DNA from: an uncultured Pseudomonadota bacterium
GTDB lineage: Bacteria > Pseudomonadota > Gammaproteobacteria > Burkholderiales > Thiobacillaceae
Assembly (NCBI GenBank): GCA_903835655.1
Contig: CAILNT010000112.1
Location: 54,569 to 118,568 of the forward strand
Reading direction: 5' to 3'
DNA length: 64,000 nucleotides
The stretch's first letter is position 1. Each line of letters opens with the position of its first letter. Positions 1 to 8,078 of the stretch are shown piece after piece. A program made the position numbers and the translations under genes. The notes below the pieces were generated by a model. The model searched no databases. It was not told the DNA's origin and saw nothing but the letters and a program-made list of their open reading frames with translations.

Positions 1-619
1 ACATCAGGCCGGAAACCGCCCTTTCGCCGAGACGCTTGCCCGGTTCGGCGGCTGCATTGAAGAAGGTCAGCTCGATTTCGTCGCGCTTGCCGCGTTGGCG
101 CAGCAGCGTATCCAGGCCGAACAGCAATTCGAACATCGGGCCGCCGCGCACGGCAGAGGGTTCGTTGGGGTTGCCGCCAAAGCCCAAGGCGATGCGTCCT
201 CGGCGCAGGGCCGCGACGCGGTCGCGGATCGCTTCCGCCGACGCCACGCCCTCGCACAGCGTCAGCGCATGCTCGATGCCGGGCAGTTTCTTGATGAAGC
301 GCCCGCCACTGGCGATGAGCAGAAAATCGTTTTCCACCGGTCCATGGTCGGTCTGCACGGTACGGCCGCCGTTGCCGAGGCCGGTGACGCGGCCGGCGAT
401 GAACTCGACGGCGTGGTCCTTGAAAAAACGTTCGAGCGGGAGTGTCAGGTCGCTTCCCCTGCGTAACCCGGAAGGAATCCAGATCAGGCTGGGCAGGAAG
501 ACGAACTCGGCTTTGGGCGCGATCACGGTGATCCGGGCGCTGGGTGCGCGGCGGCGCAGTTCGCGCACGGCGGTGAGCGCGGCAAATCCGGCGCCGAGGA
601 TGACGATGCGGGGAGTCAT
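1..619 (-). CDS. FAD/NAD(P)-dependent oxidoreductase, SQR-like (3' end beyond window)
   Basis: The first 206 codons are present; the C-terminus runs off the left edge. The N-terminus begins MTPRIVILGAGFAALTAV, a Rossmann FAD-binding motif (GxGxxA). A segment near residue 155 reads NEPSAVRGGPMFEL, which I recognise from sulfide:quinone oxidoreductase and related type II NADH dehydrogenase-like flavoproteins. The family transfers electrons from sulfide or NADH to quinone at the membrane. The cysteines that would prove sulfide oxidation cannot be judged on a truncated protein. ATG was chosen because it directly precedes the FAD motif. The gene is divergent from the epimerase downstream. Sulfide as substrate is inferred from the sulfur-related context and is not shown. 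Confidence 0.7.
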   Translation of the reverse strand, partial: MTPRIVILGAGFAALTAVRELRRRAPSARITVIAPKAEFVFLPSLIWIPSGLRRGSDLTLPLERFFKDHAVEFIAGRVTGLGNGGRTVQTDHGPVENDFLLIASGGRFIKKLPGIEHALTLCEGVASAEAIRDRVAALRRGRIALGFGGNPNEPSAVRGGPMFELLFGLDTLLRQRGKRDEIELTFFNAAAEPGKRLGERAVSGLM

Positions 620-865
620 GGCAGTCCTGGTTGAGAATAGTCTGATAGTCTTATTTCCCGGACATTCTACCGTTGGGCGCCGCAATTCCGAAGCAGGCCG
701 CGGCTGCGGGCATGTGGGATACTCTCGAGTGCGCGGGCGCCGCCGGCATCCCCCTCGGGCACGGGCGGCGTGCTGGCGCGGCCAGCGTATTGCGTCCACG
801 GGATTTTTCTCCCCCCTCGGCGGTAAGGCTTGGGGGTGGATTCGCCACCTAACTGGAACTACACC

Positions 866-1873
866 ATGAAAGTCTTGGTTACCGGCGCGGCCGGTTTCAT
901 CGGCATGCATGTCGCGGAAATCCTGCTCAAGCGAGGCGACGAGGTCGTCGGCATCGACAACCTCAACGACTACTATGACCCGAACCTGAAGCTGGCGCGA
1001 TTGGAGCGGCTCAAGCCCTATCCCGGGTTCAAGTTCGTGCGCGGCGACATCGCCGACCGGGTGACGGTCGAGGACCTGTTCGCCGCCGAGAAATTCAATC
1101 GCGTCATCAACCTCGCCGCCCAGCCGGGCGTGCGCTACTCGCTGAAGAATCCCTACGTCTACATCCAGACCAATCTGGTCGGTTTCGGCAACCTGCTCGA
1201 AGGCTGCCGCCACAACGCCGTGGAGCACTTTGTCTACGCGAGTTCCTCCAGCGTCTACGGCGCCAATACGCACATGCCGTTCTCGGTGCACGACAACGTC
1301 GACCACCCGGTCAGCCTCTACGCTGCCAGCAAGAAGGCCAACGAGCTGATGGCCCACACCTACAGCCATCTCTACGGCCTGCCGACCACGGGTTTGCGCT
1401 ACTTCACCGTCTATGGCCCCTGGGGTCGCCCCGACATGTCGCCCTGGCTGTTCACTTCCGCCATCCTGGAAGGCCGCAGCATCGATGTCTTCAACATGGG
1501 CCGGATGCAGCGCGACTTCACCTATATCGACGACATCGCCGCGGGCACGGTGCGCATCCTCGACCGCATCGCCACGCCCGACCCCGCATTCAGCACCGAC
1601 GCCCCCGACCCAGGCACCAGCTACGCGCCCTACCGCGTCTACAACATCGGCAACCACCAGCCGGTAGAGTTGATGACCTTCATCAAGACCATCGAAGACG
1701 CCCTGGGCCAGGAAGCGAAAAAGAACTACCTGCCGATGCAGCCGGGCGACGTGGTGGCGACCTATGCCAACGTCGACGATCTGAAGCGCGAGATCGGCTT
1801 CGAACCCAAGACCGAGCTGGCTACGGGCATTGCCAACTGGGCCGCGTGGTATCGGGCCTACACGGGCCAGTAA
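866..1873 (+). CDS. NAD-dependent sugar-nucleotide epimerase, UDP-glucuronate 4-epimerase-like
   Basis: 335 residues of the extended short-chain dehydrogenase family. GAAGFIG near residues 8-14 binds NAD. The catalytic tyrosine and lysine lie in YAASKKANE, with the upstream serine in YASSSSVYG. The N-terminal segment GIDNLNDYYDPNLKLARL is typical of UDP-glucuronate or UDP-N-acetylglucosamine 4-epimerases of the CapI/LspL/WbpP group, which supply galacturonate-type sugars for LPS or capsule. I start at the ATG at 866, which places the NAD motif at the usual distance. An in-frame upstream start at 830 would add 12 unconserved residues. Exact substrate is not certain. The nearest surface-glycan genes are 45 kb away. 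Confidence 0.85.
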   Translation: MKVLVTGAAGFIGMHVAEILLKRGDEVVGIDNLNDYYDPNLKLARLERLKPYPGFKFVRGDIADRVTVEDLFAAEKFNRVINLAAQPGVRYSLKNPYVYIQTNLVGFGNLLEGCRHNAVEHFVYASSSSVYGANTHMPFSVHDNVDHPVSLYAASKKANELMAHTYSHLYGLPTTGLRYFTVYGPWGRPDMSPWLFTSAILEGRSIDVFNMGRMQRDFTYIDDIAAGTVRILDRIATPDPAFSTDAPDPGTSYAPYRVYNIGNHQPVELMTFIKTIEDALGQEAKKNYLPMQPGDVVATYANVDDLKREIGFEPKTELATGIANWAAWYRAYTGQ

Positions 1874-2168
1874 GCCCTATCCCGCGCTGGGGCCAGGCCG
1901 CGGGTTCCCGCCCGCGCGCCATGCCACGGCTGTGGTGCGATCGCCCGGAAGGGTCGATCTGCTACACTGCCGCCGCGCTCGCCTGCCTGGATACCCTGAG
2001 TCTCACGTACTGTATCCGCACGGCGACCGGTCGCGGCCGTGTTCCAGATCAGCCTGGGCTGTTCCCGGCGAAGTCGCGCTGGGCCAAGCTTTACCAGGTC
2101 GAGCGGACGGGGTGTACGGCCGCGCCAACCAGCCATGCCCGTTAATCGATCTTTAACCTGGAGACTGT

Positions 2169-2894
2169 ATGTCCACGCTGCTTTTTTACGGTAACCCCGT
2201 TCCCCTGAATTCCGAGCGCCACCGCAACCTGAAGATCGCACCGTCCAAGGATGGCTTCAGCTTCGCGACCAAGACCAATTCCGTGCCGCTGATGGGGGTG
2301 GAATTCATGGAGGCGGCCAAGGAATATCCGGTCGTCTTCGCCAGTACCGGCGGGTCTTTCGTGCCGGTGGCGCTGGTCGGCCTGCGTAACGAGGAGAATC
2401 TGTTCGTGGACGCCGAGGGCAAGTGGGATGCGCGCTATGTTCCGGCCTTCGCGCGCCGCTATCCTTTCGTGCTCGCCCAAGGCGGCCCGGAAGGCAGCCT
2501 GACCGTCTGCATCGACGAGACTTTCCCTGGCTTCAATGCCGATACCGGCGAGGCACTGTTCGAAATCAACGGCGAACAGAGTGCGCGTCTGAAAGAGATC
2601 GTGGCTTTCCTCAACGATTTTCATGGCCAGGCGCAACGCACCGAACAGTTCGTCCAGCGTTTGCAGCAACAGGGATTGCTGGTGGAACTGACCGCGCGCG
2701 CGCGCATGTCCGATGGCAGGGAAATGACCATGGCGGGCCTCTTTGCCATCGACGAAGCGAAGTTGTTGCAACTGGACGATGCCGTTGCCCTGGAAATGTT
2801 CCGCAGCGGCGAGATGGCCCTGGCCTATAGCCACCTGGTCTCCTTGTCCAATGTGCAGCGTCTGGTCGATCGATTGGCCAAACTGGCTGCCTGA
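2169..2894 (+). CDS. SapC family protein
   Basis: 241 residues, cytosolic by appearance, with no signal peptide or membrane segment. The N-terminal stretch ending in LKIAPSKDGFSFA, the motif FMEAAKEYPVVFA near residue 43 and YVPAFARRYPFVLA near residue 90 are those of the SapC family of Proteobacteria. Its function is poorly defined, despite the name borrowed from a surface-layer protein. ATG at 2169 follows CTGGAGACTGT, a reasonable ribosome site. It converges with the chemotaxis-type kinase, with 10 bases between the stop codons. The preceding 295 bases (1874-2168) hold nothing I can support beyond its probable promoter. Confidence 0.75.
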   Translation: MSTLLFYGNPVPLNSERHRNLKIAPSKDGFSFATKTNSVPLMGVEFMEAAKEYPVVFASTGGSFVPVALVGLRNEENLFVDAEGKWDARYVPAFARRYPFVLAQGGPEGSLTVCIDETFPGFNADTGEALFEINGEQSARLKEIVAFLNDFHGQAQRTEQFVQRLQQQGLLVELTARARMSDGREMTMAGLFAIDEAKLLQLDDAVALEMFRSGEMALAYSHLVSLSNVQRLVDRLAKLAA

Positions 2895-2904
2895 CCGGCC
2901 GCGC

Positions 2905-5589
2905 CTATGCCAGGGTGAGGGGCAGGAGGAGGGTGAAGCGGGTGCCGATGCCGGCGTCCGATTCCAGTCGCACACGACCACCGATGTCGGTGATCTCGCT
3001 CATCACCACGTCGAGGCCGATGCCGCGCCCGGCCAGTTGGGTGACTTCCGCCGCGGTGGAGAAGCCGGATTTGAACAGCAGGGCTTCCATCTGTGCGTCG
3101 CTGGCCACTGCGTCCGCGGTCAGCCAGCCCAGCGCCAGGGCGCGTGCACGGATCGCGGCGTGGTCTATGCCCTGGCCGTCATCGCTGATGACGAGTTCGA
3201 TCTCCTCGCCAACCTGACGGGCGGCCAGGCTGATCTGGCCGGATTCGGGCTTGCCGGATGCGGCGCGCACTTCCGGGGCTTCGATGCCATGGGCCACGGC
3301 ATTGCGCACCAGGTGTTCCAGGGAGGCTGCGATCTTGTCCAGCAGGGTGCGGCCGATCTGGGTCTGGCCACCCTCGATCTCCAGTTGCAGGCGGCGCCCG
3401 GTTTCCCTCGCGGCCTGGCGGGCGACGCGGTGCAAACGCTCTTCCAGGCTGCCTATCGGCACCTTGCGGATGTGCCGGAGTGCCTGGTGCAGGTCGCTCG
3501 TCGGGCGCTCGGCTTGGTCCGCGCGCGCGGCGTTTCGTACCCGCTCGTAGTGCTCGATCTTGTTCGCGATCCGGTCATAGCCGGCTTCCAGGACGTCGAG
3601 CCGCGCCGCGTCCATGCTCTCGGCCCCGCATGCTCCGACCTCGCCTTCCAGTGCGTGGATCTCCTCACCCAGGTCCATGGCGCCGGCCATGCGCGCCGCA
3701 CCCTTGAGATTATGCAGAGCCCGTTTCAGCGCCTCACACGGCGCGGCCTCCCCAGGGGCCGCGCGCCAGGCGCGCAGCGCCGCGCCGATTCGGGGTAGCA
3801 GGTCGGAAGCTTCTTCCAGGAAGAGGGGTAGGAGTCGGGCGTCGAGGTCGCTGGAAGCGCCGGCAGCCACGGGTGCTGCGACCGGCGAGGCTGCCGGCAC
3901 GACCGGGACTGCCGGCTCCGGGCCGCCCATGGGCCGATCCAGCAGTGCCTGTAGGGAGCGGCTGTCATCGCGGCCAAGGCGCAGGGCTTCCAGGTAGATG
4001 CCGAGATAGGGCAGCGCTTCGGCAACCCAGTCGAGCATTTCCGGCGTGATCCGGGCGTCGCTTTCAGAGAAGTAGGCGATGCGCCGGCTCGCTTCGTCCA
4101 CCAACCGGGCCGCCAGGTTCAGTTGCAGGATGTTGAGCGCGCCGATGATCTGCTTCATCAGCGCTGGCACCATGGGCAGGTCGCCGCGCTGGTCCGGGTC
4201 GTGGAAGAACGGGTCGAGGATGGCCTCGATCTGGTCGAGATTGGCCTGGATTTCTCGTGTGACCTGGGCCAGTACCAGTTTTCCCTGAGCGGCGCGGGAA
4301 AATTCATCGAGCATGGTCACCCGAGGTATGCGCGACGGGTCGAAGGTCGGGTCGATGGCGGCCTGCAGGCGCATCGCCTGGGCATCGCTTTGTTGCTGGA
4401 ATTCCGCGCCGAGATGCTCGAAGTGATCGACGCCGTTTTGCGCCAGCAGCAAGGCGGTGGCCATTTCCAGTTGCAAGGTCTCGTTCTGGGTCGCGTCGGC
4501 GGCCCCGTGCAGACGTTTGGCCGCGGACTGGACGATGCGGGCGAGCGATTGCATGGCGCCGTTGGGCAGGCGCGCGCTGCTTTCGAACAGGGCCAGGGCC
4601 GCGTGCTGGAAGGCTTCCAGACATTCCCCGCCGCCGGCGCAGAGGCGCACCCAGTTTTCCATGGCGATCGCCAGGCTTTCACGCAGGCTGTTCAGATGCG
4701 GCAGATGCGCCGCCGTCGGGTCGGCCACTTTCTGCCGTGGTGAGTAGCGGTCCAACTGGAACAGCGCGCGCACCGCGGCGACGCGGCCATCGGGGCTGCC
4801 GTCCTGGGCGAGGTGGTAGAGCACCTCGCGGAACAGGTTTTCGGCGAGTTGGCTCGAGCCTTCCACGAGGCGGCGCATCTGCGCGTCGAGGCGACCACAC
4901 AGGCGCTTGAGCGCGGCATCGGCGGGGGTGTCGCGCAGCCGTTCCAGGAGGCCGGCCACGCTCCACCAGAAGGTATAGGTCGGGCCGGGGGCCGCGCGCA
5001 TGAGCGCCTGCACGGCCTCTTCCATCAGCGCCAGGCCGGCGCTCGTCCCGCGTTCTTGCAGGAAGAGCAGCAGGCCTTTCTGATACTGCGAGCGTGCACG
5101 GCGCAGGGCAAGGCCGCGACCCGCCTCGTCCATGGGTAATTCCACCTCGAGGCGCTCCGCCCTGATCTGGATGTCGGGGAAGAACAACGCACTCGGCGGC
5201 GGCGCCTCGCCGCCGCGCAGCGTCACGATTTCCCCGTAGAGGGGGGTGAGTCGCATCTCACTGTCCGCGTCGCCGCTCACGAGTTCATCGAGATAGGCCT
5301 GGATCGCGGCAATCGCGCGCAAGGCGGCGGTCTTGCCCGCTGTGCGCAGTTCCGCGCGCTCGCCCATTTCGGCCAGCAGGCGCTCGGTCTGCGTGGTGAG
5401 CAGGGAGAGGCCTTGCAAATCGACGATCTGCAGGGCGCCGTAGACCTGGTGCAGATGTGCCGCGGCATTGCGCAGCGGCGTGGTTTCTCGGCCGTTCCAG
5501 TCCGCCAAGGCCTTTTGCGCGGCCTGGAGTGCCCCATCTACCTCATCCTTGATCCAGGTGAGCGATCCCAGGTCGGCCATCGTGCTCAT
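2905..5589 (-). CDS. CheA/ChpA-like histidine kinase lacking the CheW-like domain
   Basis: 894 residues. The first 600 are helical and resemble the N-terminal Hpt-like modules of the type IV pilus kinase ChpA/PilL. An Hpt domain near residue 625 has the phosphorylatable His in LHNLKGAARM. The ATPase domain fills the C-terminus, with N box HLVRNAVAHGIE, G1 DDGQGID and G2 GRGIGLDVV, and the protein stops right after it (TRFTLLLPLTLA). CheA and ChpA normally continue into a CheW-like regulatory domain and, in ChpA, a receiver; both are absent. It overlaps the PilG-like gene upstream by four bases (ATGA), so the pair is one transcript. It probably phosphorylates that regulator; the output is unknown. 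Confidence 0.8.
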   Translation of the reverse strand: MSTMADLGSLTWIKDEVDGALQAAQKALADWNGRETTPLRNAAAHLHQVYGALQIVDLQGLSLLTTQTERLLAEMGERAELRTAGKTAALRAIAAIQAYLDELVSGDADSEMRLTPLYGEIVTLRGGEAPPPSALFFPDIQIRAERLEVELPMDEAGRGLALRRARSQYQKGLLLFLQERGTSAGLALMEEAVQALMRAAPGPTYTFWWSVAGLLERLRDTPADAALKRLCGRLDAQMRRLVEGSSQLAENLFREVLYHLAQDGSPDGRVAAVRALFQLDRYSPRQKVADPTAAHLPHLNSLRESLAIAMENWVRLCAGGGECLEAFQHAALALFESSARLPNGAMQSLARIVQSAAKRLHGAADATQNETLQLEMATALLLAQNGVDHFEHLGAEFQQQSDAQAMRLQAAIDPTFDPSRIPRVTMLDEFSRAAQGKLVLAQVTREIQANLDQIEAILDPFFHDPDQRGDLPMVPALMKQIIGALNILQLNLAARLVDEASRRIAYFSESDARITPEMLDWVAEALPYLGIYLEALRLGRDDSRSLQALLDRPMGGPEPAVPVVPAASPVAAPVAAGASSDLDARLLPLFLEEASDLLPRIGAALRAWRAAPGEAAPCEALKRALHNLKGAARMAGAMDLGEEIHALEGEVGACGAESMDAARLDVLEAGYDRIANKIEHYERVRNAARADQAERPTSDLHQALRHIRKVPIGSLEERLHRVARQAARETGRRLQLEIEGGQTQIGRTLLDKIAASLEHLVRNAVAHGIEAPEVRAASGKPESGQISLAARQVGEEIELVISDDGQGIDHAAIRARALALGWLTADAVASDAQMEALLFKSGFSTAAEVTQLAGRGIGLDVVMSEITDIGGRVRLESDAGIGTRFTLLLPLTLA

Positions 5590-6029
5590 CGGGTCGATTC
5601 CTTGGCGGGACGGCCGGTGTCGGCCGGGGAGAGGCCTCCTGCGGGTGGGCGGTGTCGGCGCACGGCGTCGAGCAGTTCGTTCTTGGTGAAGGGTTTGGTC
5701 AGGTACTCGTCCGATCCGACGATGCGCCCCCGTGCCCGATCGAACAGGCCGCCCTTGCTCGAGAGCAGGATCACCGGAATGTCGCGGAAACGGGCGCTGT
5801 TCTTGAGCAGCGCGCAGGTCTGGTAGCCGTCGATGCGCGGCATCATGACGTCCACAAAGATGACTTCGGGGCGGCGGTCGGCGATCTTGGCGAGGGCATC
5901 GAAACCATCGCTCGCCAGGATGACTTCACAGCCGGCCCGTTGCAGGAAAATTTCGGCGCTACGACGGATGGTGTTGCTGTCGTCGATCAGCATCACCTTG
6001 ATACCGGCCAGGTCATCGGTCGTGTCCAC
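5586..6029 (-). CDS. Response regulator, PilG-like single receiver domain
   Basis: 147 residues starting at GTG (6029), chosen because GGAG lies six bases upstream and the receiver begins a dozen residues later. Longer in-frame starts would add unconserved Arg-rich sequence. The acidic pocket is in VMLIDDSNTIRR, the phosphoacceptor Asp in VIFVDVMMPRIDGY, and Thr and Lys follow at LLSSKGG and YLTKPFTK. DDSNTIRRSAEIFL is close to PilG/PilH of twitching motility. There is no output domain, so it acts through protein contacts. It is coupled by ATGA overlap to the ChpA-like kinase, its likely partner. Confidence 0.85.
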   Translation of the reverse strand: MDTTDDLAGIKVMLIDDSNTIRRSAEIFLQRAGCEVILASDGFDALAKIADRRPEVIFVDVMMPRIDGYQTCALLKNSARFRDIPVILLSSKGGLFDRARGRIVGSDEYLTKPFTKNELLDAVRRHRPPAGGLSPADTGRPAKESTR

Positions 6030-6171
6030 GCCGTTCTCCGTGTGGGGTCGGGAAGCGCTCCGCGCCGGACGGCTTCGGCCGGTCGGGAACGATGAGGTGC
6101 TGGCCGCCACAGCACGGGTATTCCCTCCATGATGACGGTCTCCAGGGAAGAGTATTCTCTACGGAGAAGCC

Positions 6172-6342
6172 TTATATTGAAACCATTTCGAAGTCTTCCT
6201 TGCGCGCGCCGCATTCCGGGCAGGTCCAGTTGGGCGGGACGTCTTCCCAGCGGGTGCCCGCGGGGATGCCCTCGTCCGGGCTGCCCCGTGCCTCGTCGTA
6301 GAGGTAACCGCAGAGCAGGCACATCCAGGTTTGATATTCCAT
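6172..6342 (-). CDS. Rubredoxin
   Basis: 56 residues, the usual rubredoxin size. Two CxxC knuckles bind one iron: CLLCGYLYDEARG near the start and CPECGARKEDFEMV near the end. WEDVPPNWTCP between them is the family signature. It is a cytosolic one-electron carrier; partners may include oxygen-detoxifying or alkane-oxidising enzymes, none of which is adjacent. ATG at 6342 gives the canonical MEYQTWMC start. It is divergent from thiD, a common neighbour of rubredoxin in Beta- and Gammaproteobacteria. Confidence 0.95.
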   Translation of the reverse strand: MEYQTWMCLLCGYLYDEARGSPDEGIPAGTRWEDVPPNWTCPECGARKEDFEMVSI

Positions 6343-6410
6343 AGTCGGGGGCAGCGGGGTGCTTATGTAATAAAATCGCATTCTGCCCCGCCAACTCGAT
6401 AACGCCAAGC

Positions 6411-7271
6411 ATGTCCACTTTCGTTTCCGCAACGCCCCCGCCCATCGTGCTGGTTTTCGCCGGCACCGATCCGACCGGAGGGGCTGGTCTTCAGGCCGAT
6501 ATCCTCACCCTGGCCAGCCTGGGCTGCCATGCGCTCTCCGTCGTCACGGCCGTCACGGTGCAGGACACCGTGGGCGTCGATGACTTCCTGCCCATGGAAG
6601 CCGATTGGATCGCCGATCAGGCGCGCAGCGTCCTGGAGGACATGCCGGTGGCGGCGATCAAGATCGGCATGATCGGCAGCGTCGAGGCGGTCGCCGCCAT
6701 CGCCGAGGTGGTTTCCGATTACCCGGATATCCCGTTGGTGCTCGATCCGGTACTCACTTCGGGGCGCGGCGATACGCTGGCCAACGAGGAATTGATGAGC
6801 GCACTGATCGACCTGTTGCTGCCGCAGACCACGGTGCTGACCCCCAACAGCATCGAGGCGCGGCGCCTGGCGGAAGATCCGGTCGAGGAGGAAGAGGGCG
6901 ATGAGCCGGAAGCCGATTCCGGGGCGGTGGCCGATCTTGCCGCCTGCGCGCGTCAGTTGATCGATCTGGGGTGTGAATTCGTGCTCATCACCGGCGCCCA
7001 TGAGCAGGGCGCGGAGGTGGTCAACACCCTGTATAACACGCGCGGCGTGGTGCATCGCCAGTCCTGGGAGCGCCTGCCCGGCTCCTATCACGGCTCCGGT
7101 TGCACGCTGGCCGCGGCCCTCGCCGGCTTCCTGGCCTTGGGCCAGGATGTGGCCGAGGCGGCCAAGGAAGCCCAGGCCTACACCTGGAAGACCCTGAAAC
7201 ATGCCTACCGGCCTGGCATGGGCCAGTTCATTCCGGATCGCATGTACTGGGCGCACGAAGATGATGAGTAG
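6411..7271 (+). CDS. thiD: Hydroxymethylpyrimidine/phosphomethylpyrimidine kinase
   Basis: 286 residues of the ribokinase-like fold. It phosphorylates HMP and HMP-phosphate in thiamine biosynthesis. GTDPTGGAGLQADILT near residue 20, the VTAVTVQDT segment and the C-terminal motif GSYHGSGCTLAAALAGFLA (catalytic region) are diagnostic. A highly acidic insertion (VEEEEGDEPEADSG near residue 160) makes it slightly longer than most ThiD proteins; it sits between core elements and should not disturb the active site. thiE follows after 132 bases that carry a REP-like palindrome. No TPP riboswitch is seen in the short leader (6343-6410). Confidence 0.93.
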   Translation: MSTFVSATPPPIVLVFAGTDPTGGAGLQADILTLASLGCHALSVVTAVTVQDTVGVDDFLPMEADWIADQARSVLEDMPVAAIKIGMIGSVEAVAAIAEVVSDYPDIPLVLDPVLTSGRGDTLANEELMSALIDLLLPQTTVLTPNSIEARRLAEDPVEEEEGDEPEADSGAVADLAACARQLIDLGCEFVLITGAHEQGAEVVNTLYNTRGVVHRQSWERLPGSYHGSGCTLAAALAGFLALGQDVAEAAKEAQAYTWKTLKHAYRPGMGQFIPDRMYWAHEDDE

Positions 7272-7340
7272 GCCCGCCGCCAGCGGGGCGAAAGTCTGCT
7301 CGGCTTTCCTCACTCCCGGCCCCTCTGACGGAACCACCGC

Positions 7341-7366
7341 TGTATCGCGGGCAAGCCCGCTCCCAC
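7341..7366. repeat. REP-like palindrome, copy 1
   Basis: GCGGGCAAGCCCGC (7347-7360) is a perfect six-base stem with a two-base loop. Read on the minus strand the unit is GTGGGAGCGGGCTTGCCCGC followed by GATA, matching the common proteobacterial REP pattern GTAGGAGCGG...CCGCGA. It lies between thiD and thiE. Two relatives occur at 8021-8053 and 24532-24553. Confidence 0.6.
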
Positions 7367-7403
7367 GAGCGGTCACACGGGTACACCCAAGCGAGGCTCC
7401 GGG

Positions 7404-8015
7404 TTGAAAGGCCTCTACGCCATCACCCCGGACTGGGTGGAGACGCCGCGCCTGCTTGCCGCAACCCAGGCCATCCTCGCCGGCGGCTGTCGCATCCTGC
7501 AATACCGCAACAAGTCGGCAAGCCTCGCTCTGCGCCAGGAACAGGCCGTGGCGCTGCGTTTGCTGACGCGGCGCTTCGACGCGCTGCTGATCATCAACGA
7601 TGAGGTCGATCTGGCTCTGTACGCCGAGGCCGATGGCGTGCACCTGGGCGAGGACGACGGCGAACTCGCCGCCGCTCGTACCCGTCTGGGGACCGCGGCC
7701 ATCCTCGGCGCTTCCTGCTACCACAACCTGGGCCTGGCCCGGCGCGCCGAGCTCGCCGGGTGCGATTACGTCGCTTTCGGCGGCTTCTTCGCCTCGCCCT
7801 CGAAGCCGCAGGCGGGGCGCGGCGATGCCTCGATCCTGTCGGCGGCGCGCGCCGCCACGAGCCTGCCGGTTTGCGCCATCGGCGGCATCAGCGTGGAGAA
7901 CGCTGCCCCGCTGCTGGCCGCTGGGGCGGACATGCTGGCGGTGATTTCCGCCCTCTACGCCGCCGCCGACCCCGGGCTGGCCGCGGGGGCATTCATCGAG
8001 CTTTTCGGGCGATGA
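7404..8015 (+). CDS. thiE: Thiamine-phosphate synthase
   Basis: 203 residues, TIM-barrel fold. It joins HMP-diphosphate and thiazole phosphate to thiamine phosphate. LQYRNKSAS near residue 33 is the pyrophosphate-binding strand, LIINDEVDLAL and GVHLGEDDGEL follow, then GASCYHNLGLA and CAIGGISVENA near the end. Length is normal. The start is TTG at 7404 (MKGLYAITPDW), since no ATG or GTG lies at the conserved N-terminus. The thiamine genes are split by a repeat, so thiE may depend on read-through from thiD. Confidence 0.92.
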   Translation: MKGLYAITPDWVETPRLLAATQAILAGGCRILQYRNKSASLALRQEQAVALRLLTRRFDALLIINDEVDLALYAEADGVHLGEDDGELAAARTRLGTAAILGASCYHNLGLARRAELAGCDYVAFGGFFASPSKPQAGRGDASILSAARAATSLPVCAIGGISVENAAPLLAAGADMLAVISALYAAADPGLAAGAFIELFGR

Positions 8016-8020
8016 AGCCG

Positions 8021-8053
8021 CCCGCATCGTGGCCGGGAGGCCGCTCCTGCCCG
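8021..8053. repeat. REP-like palindrome, copy 2
   Basis: On the minus strand this reads GCAGGAGCGGCCTCCCGGCC then ACGATGCGG, the same pattern as copy 1 (GTGGGAGCGG...CCGCGAT). It sits in the thiE-hemL gap and overlaps a terminator-like hairpin. Confidence 0.45.
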
Positions 8054-8060
8054 TTTTTTT
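8034..8060 (+). terminator. Possible intrinsic terminator after thiE
   Basis: A six-base stem (CGGGAG/CTCCTG with one G-U pair, loop GCCG) is followed four bases later by seven T residues at 8054-8060. It would separate thiE from hemL. The stem is short, so it may simply be part of the REP-like element. Confidence 0.4.
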
Positions 8061-8078
8061 CTTACCTGAGGAATATCC

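Noticed and set aside
6343..6410. TPP riboswitch before the thiamine genes
   Set aside because: The leader is too short and the CTGAGA-type conserved core is absent there and in the thiD-thiE gap.
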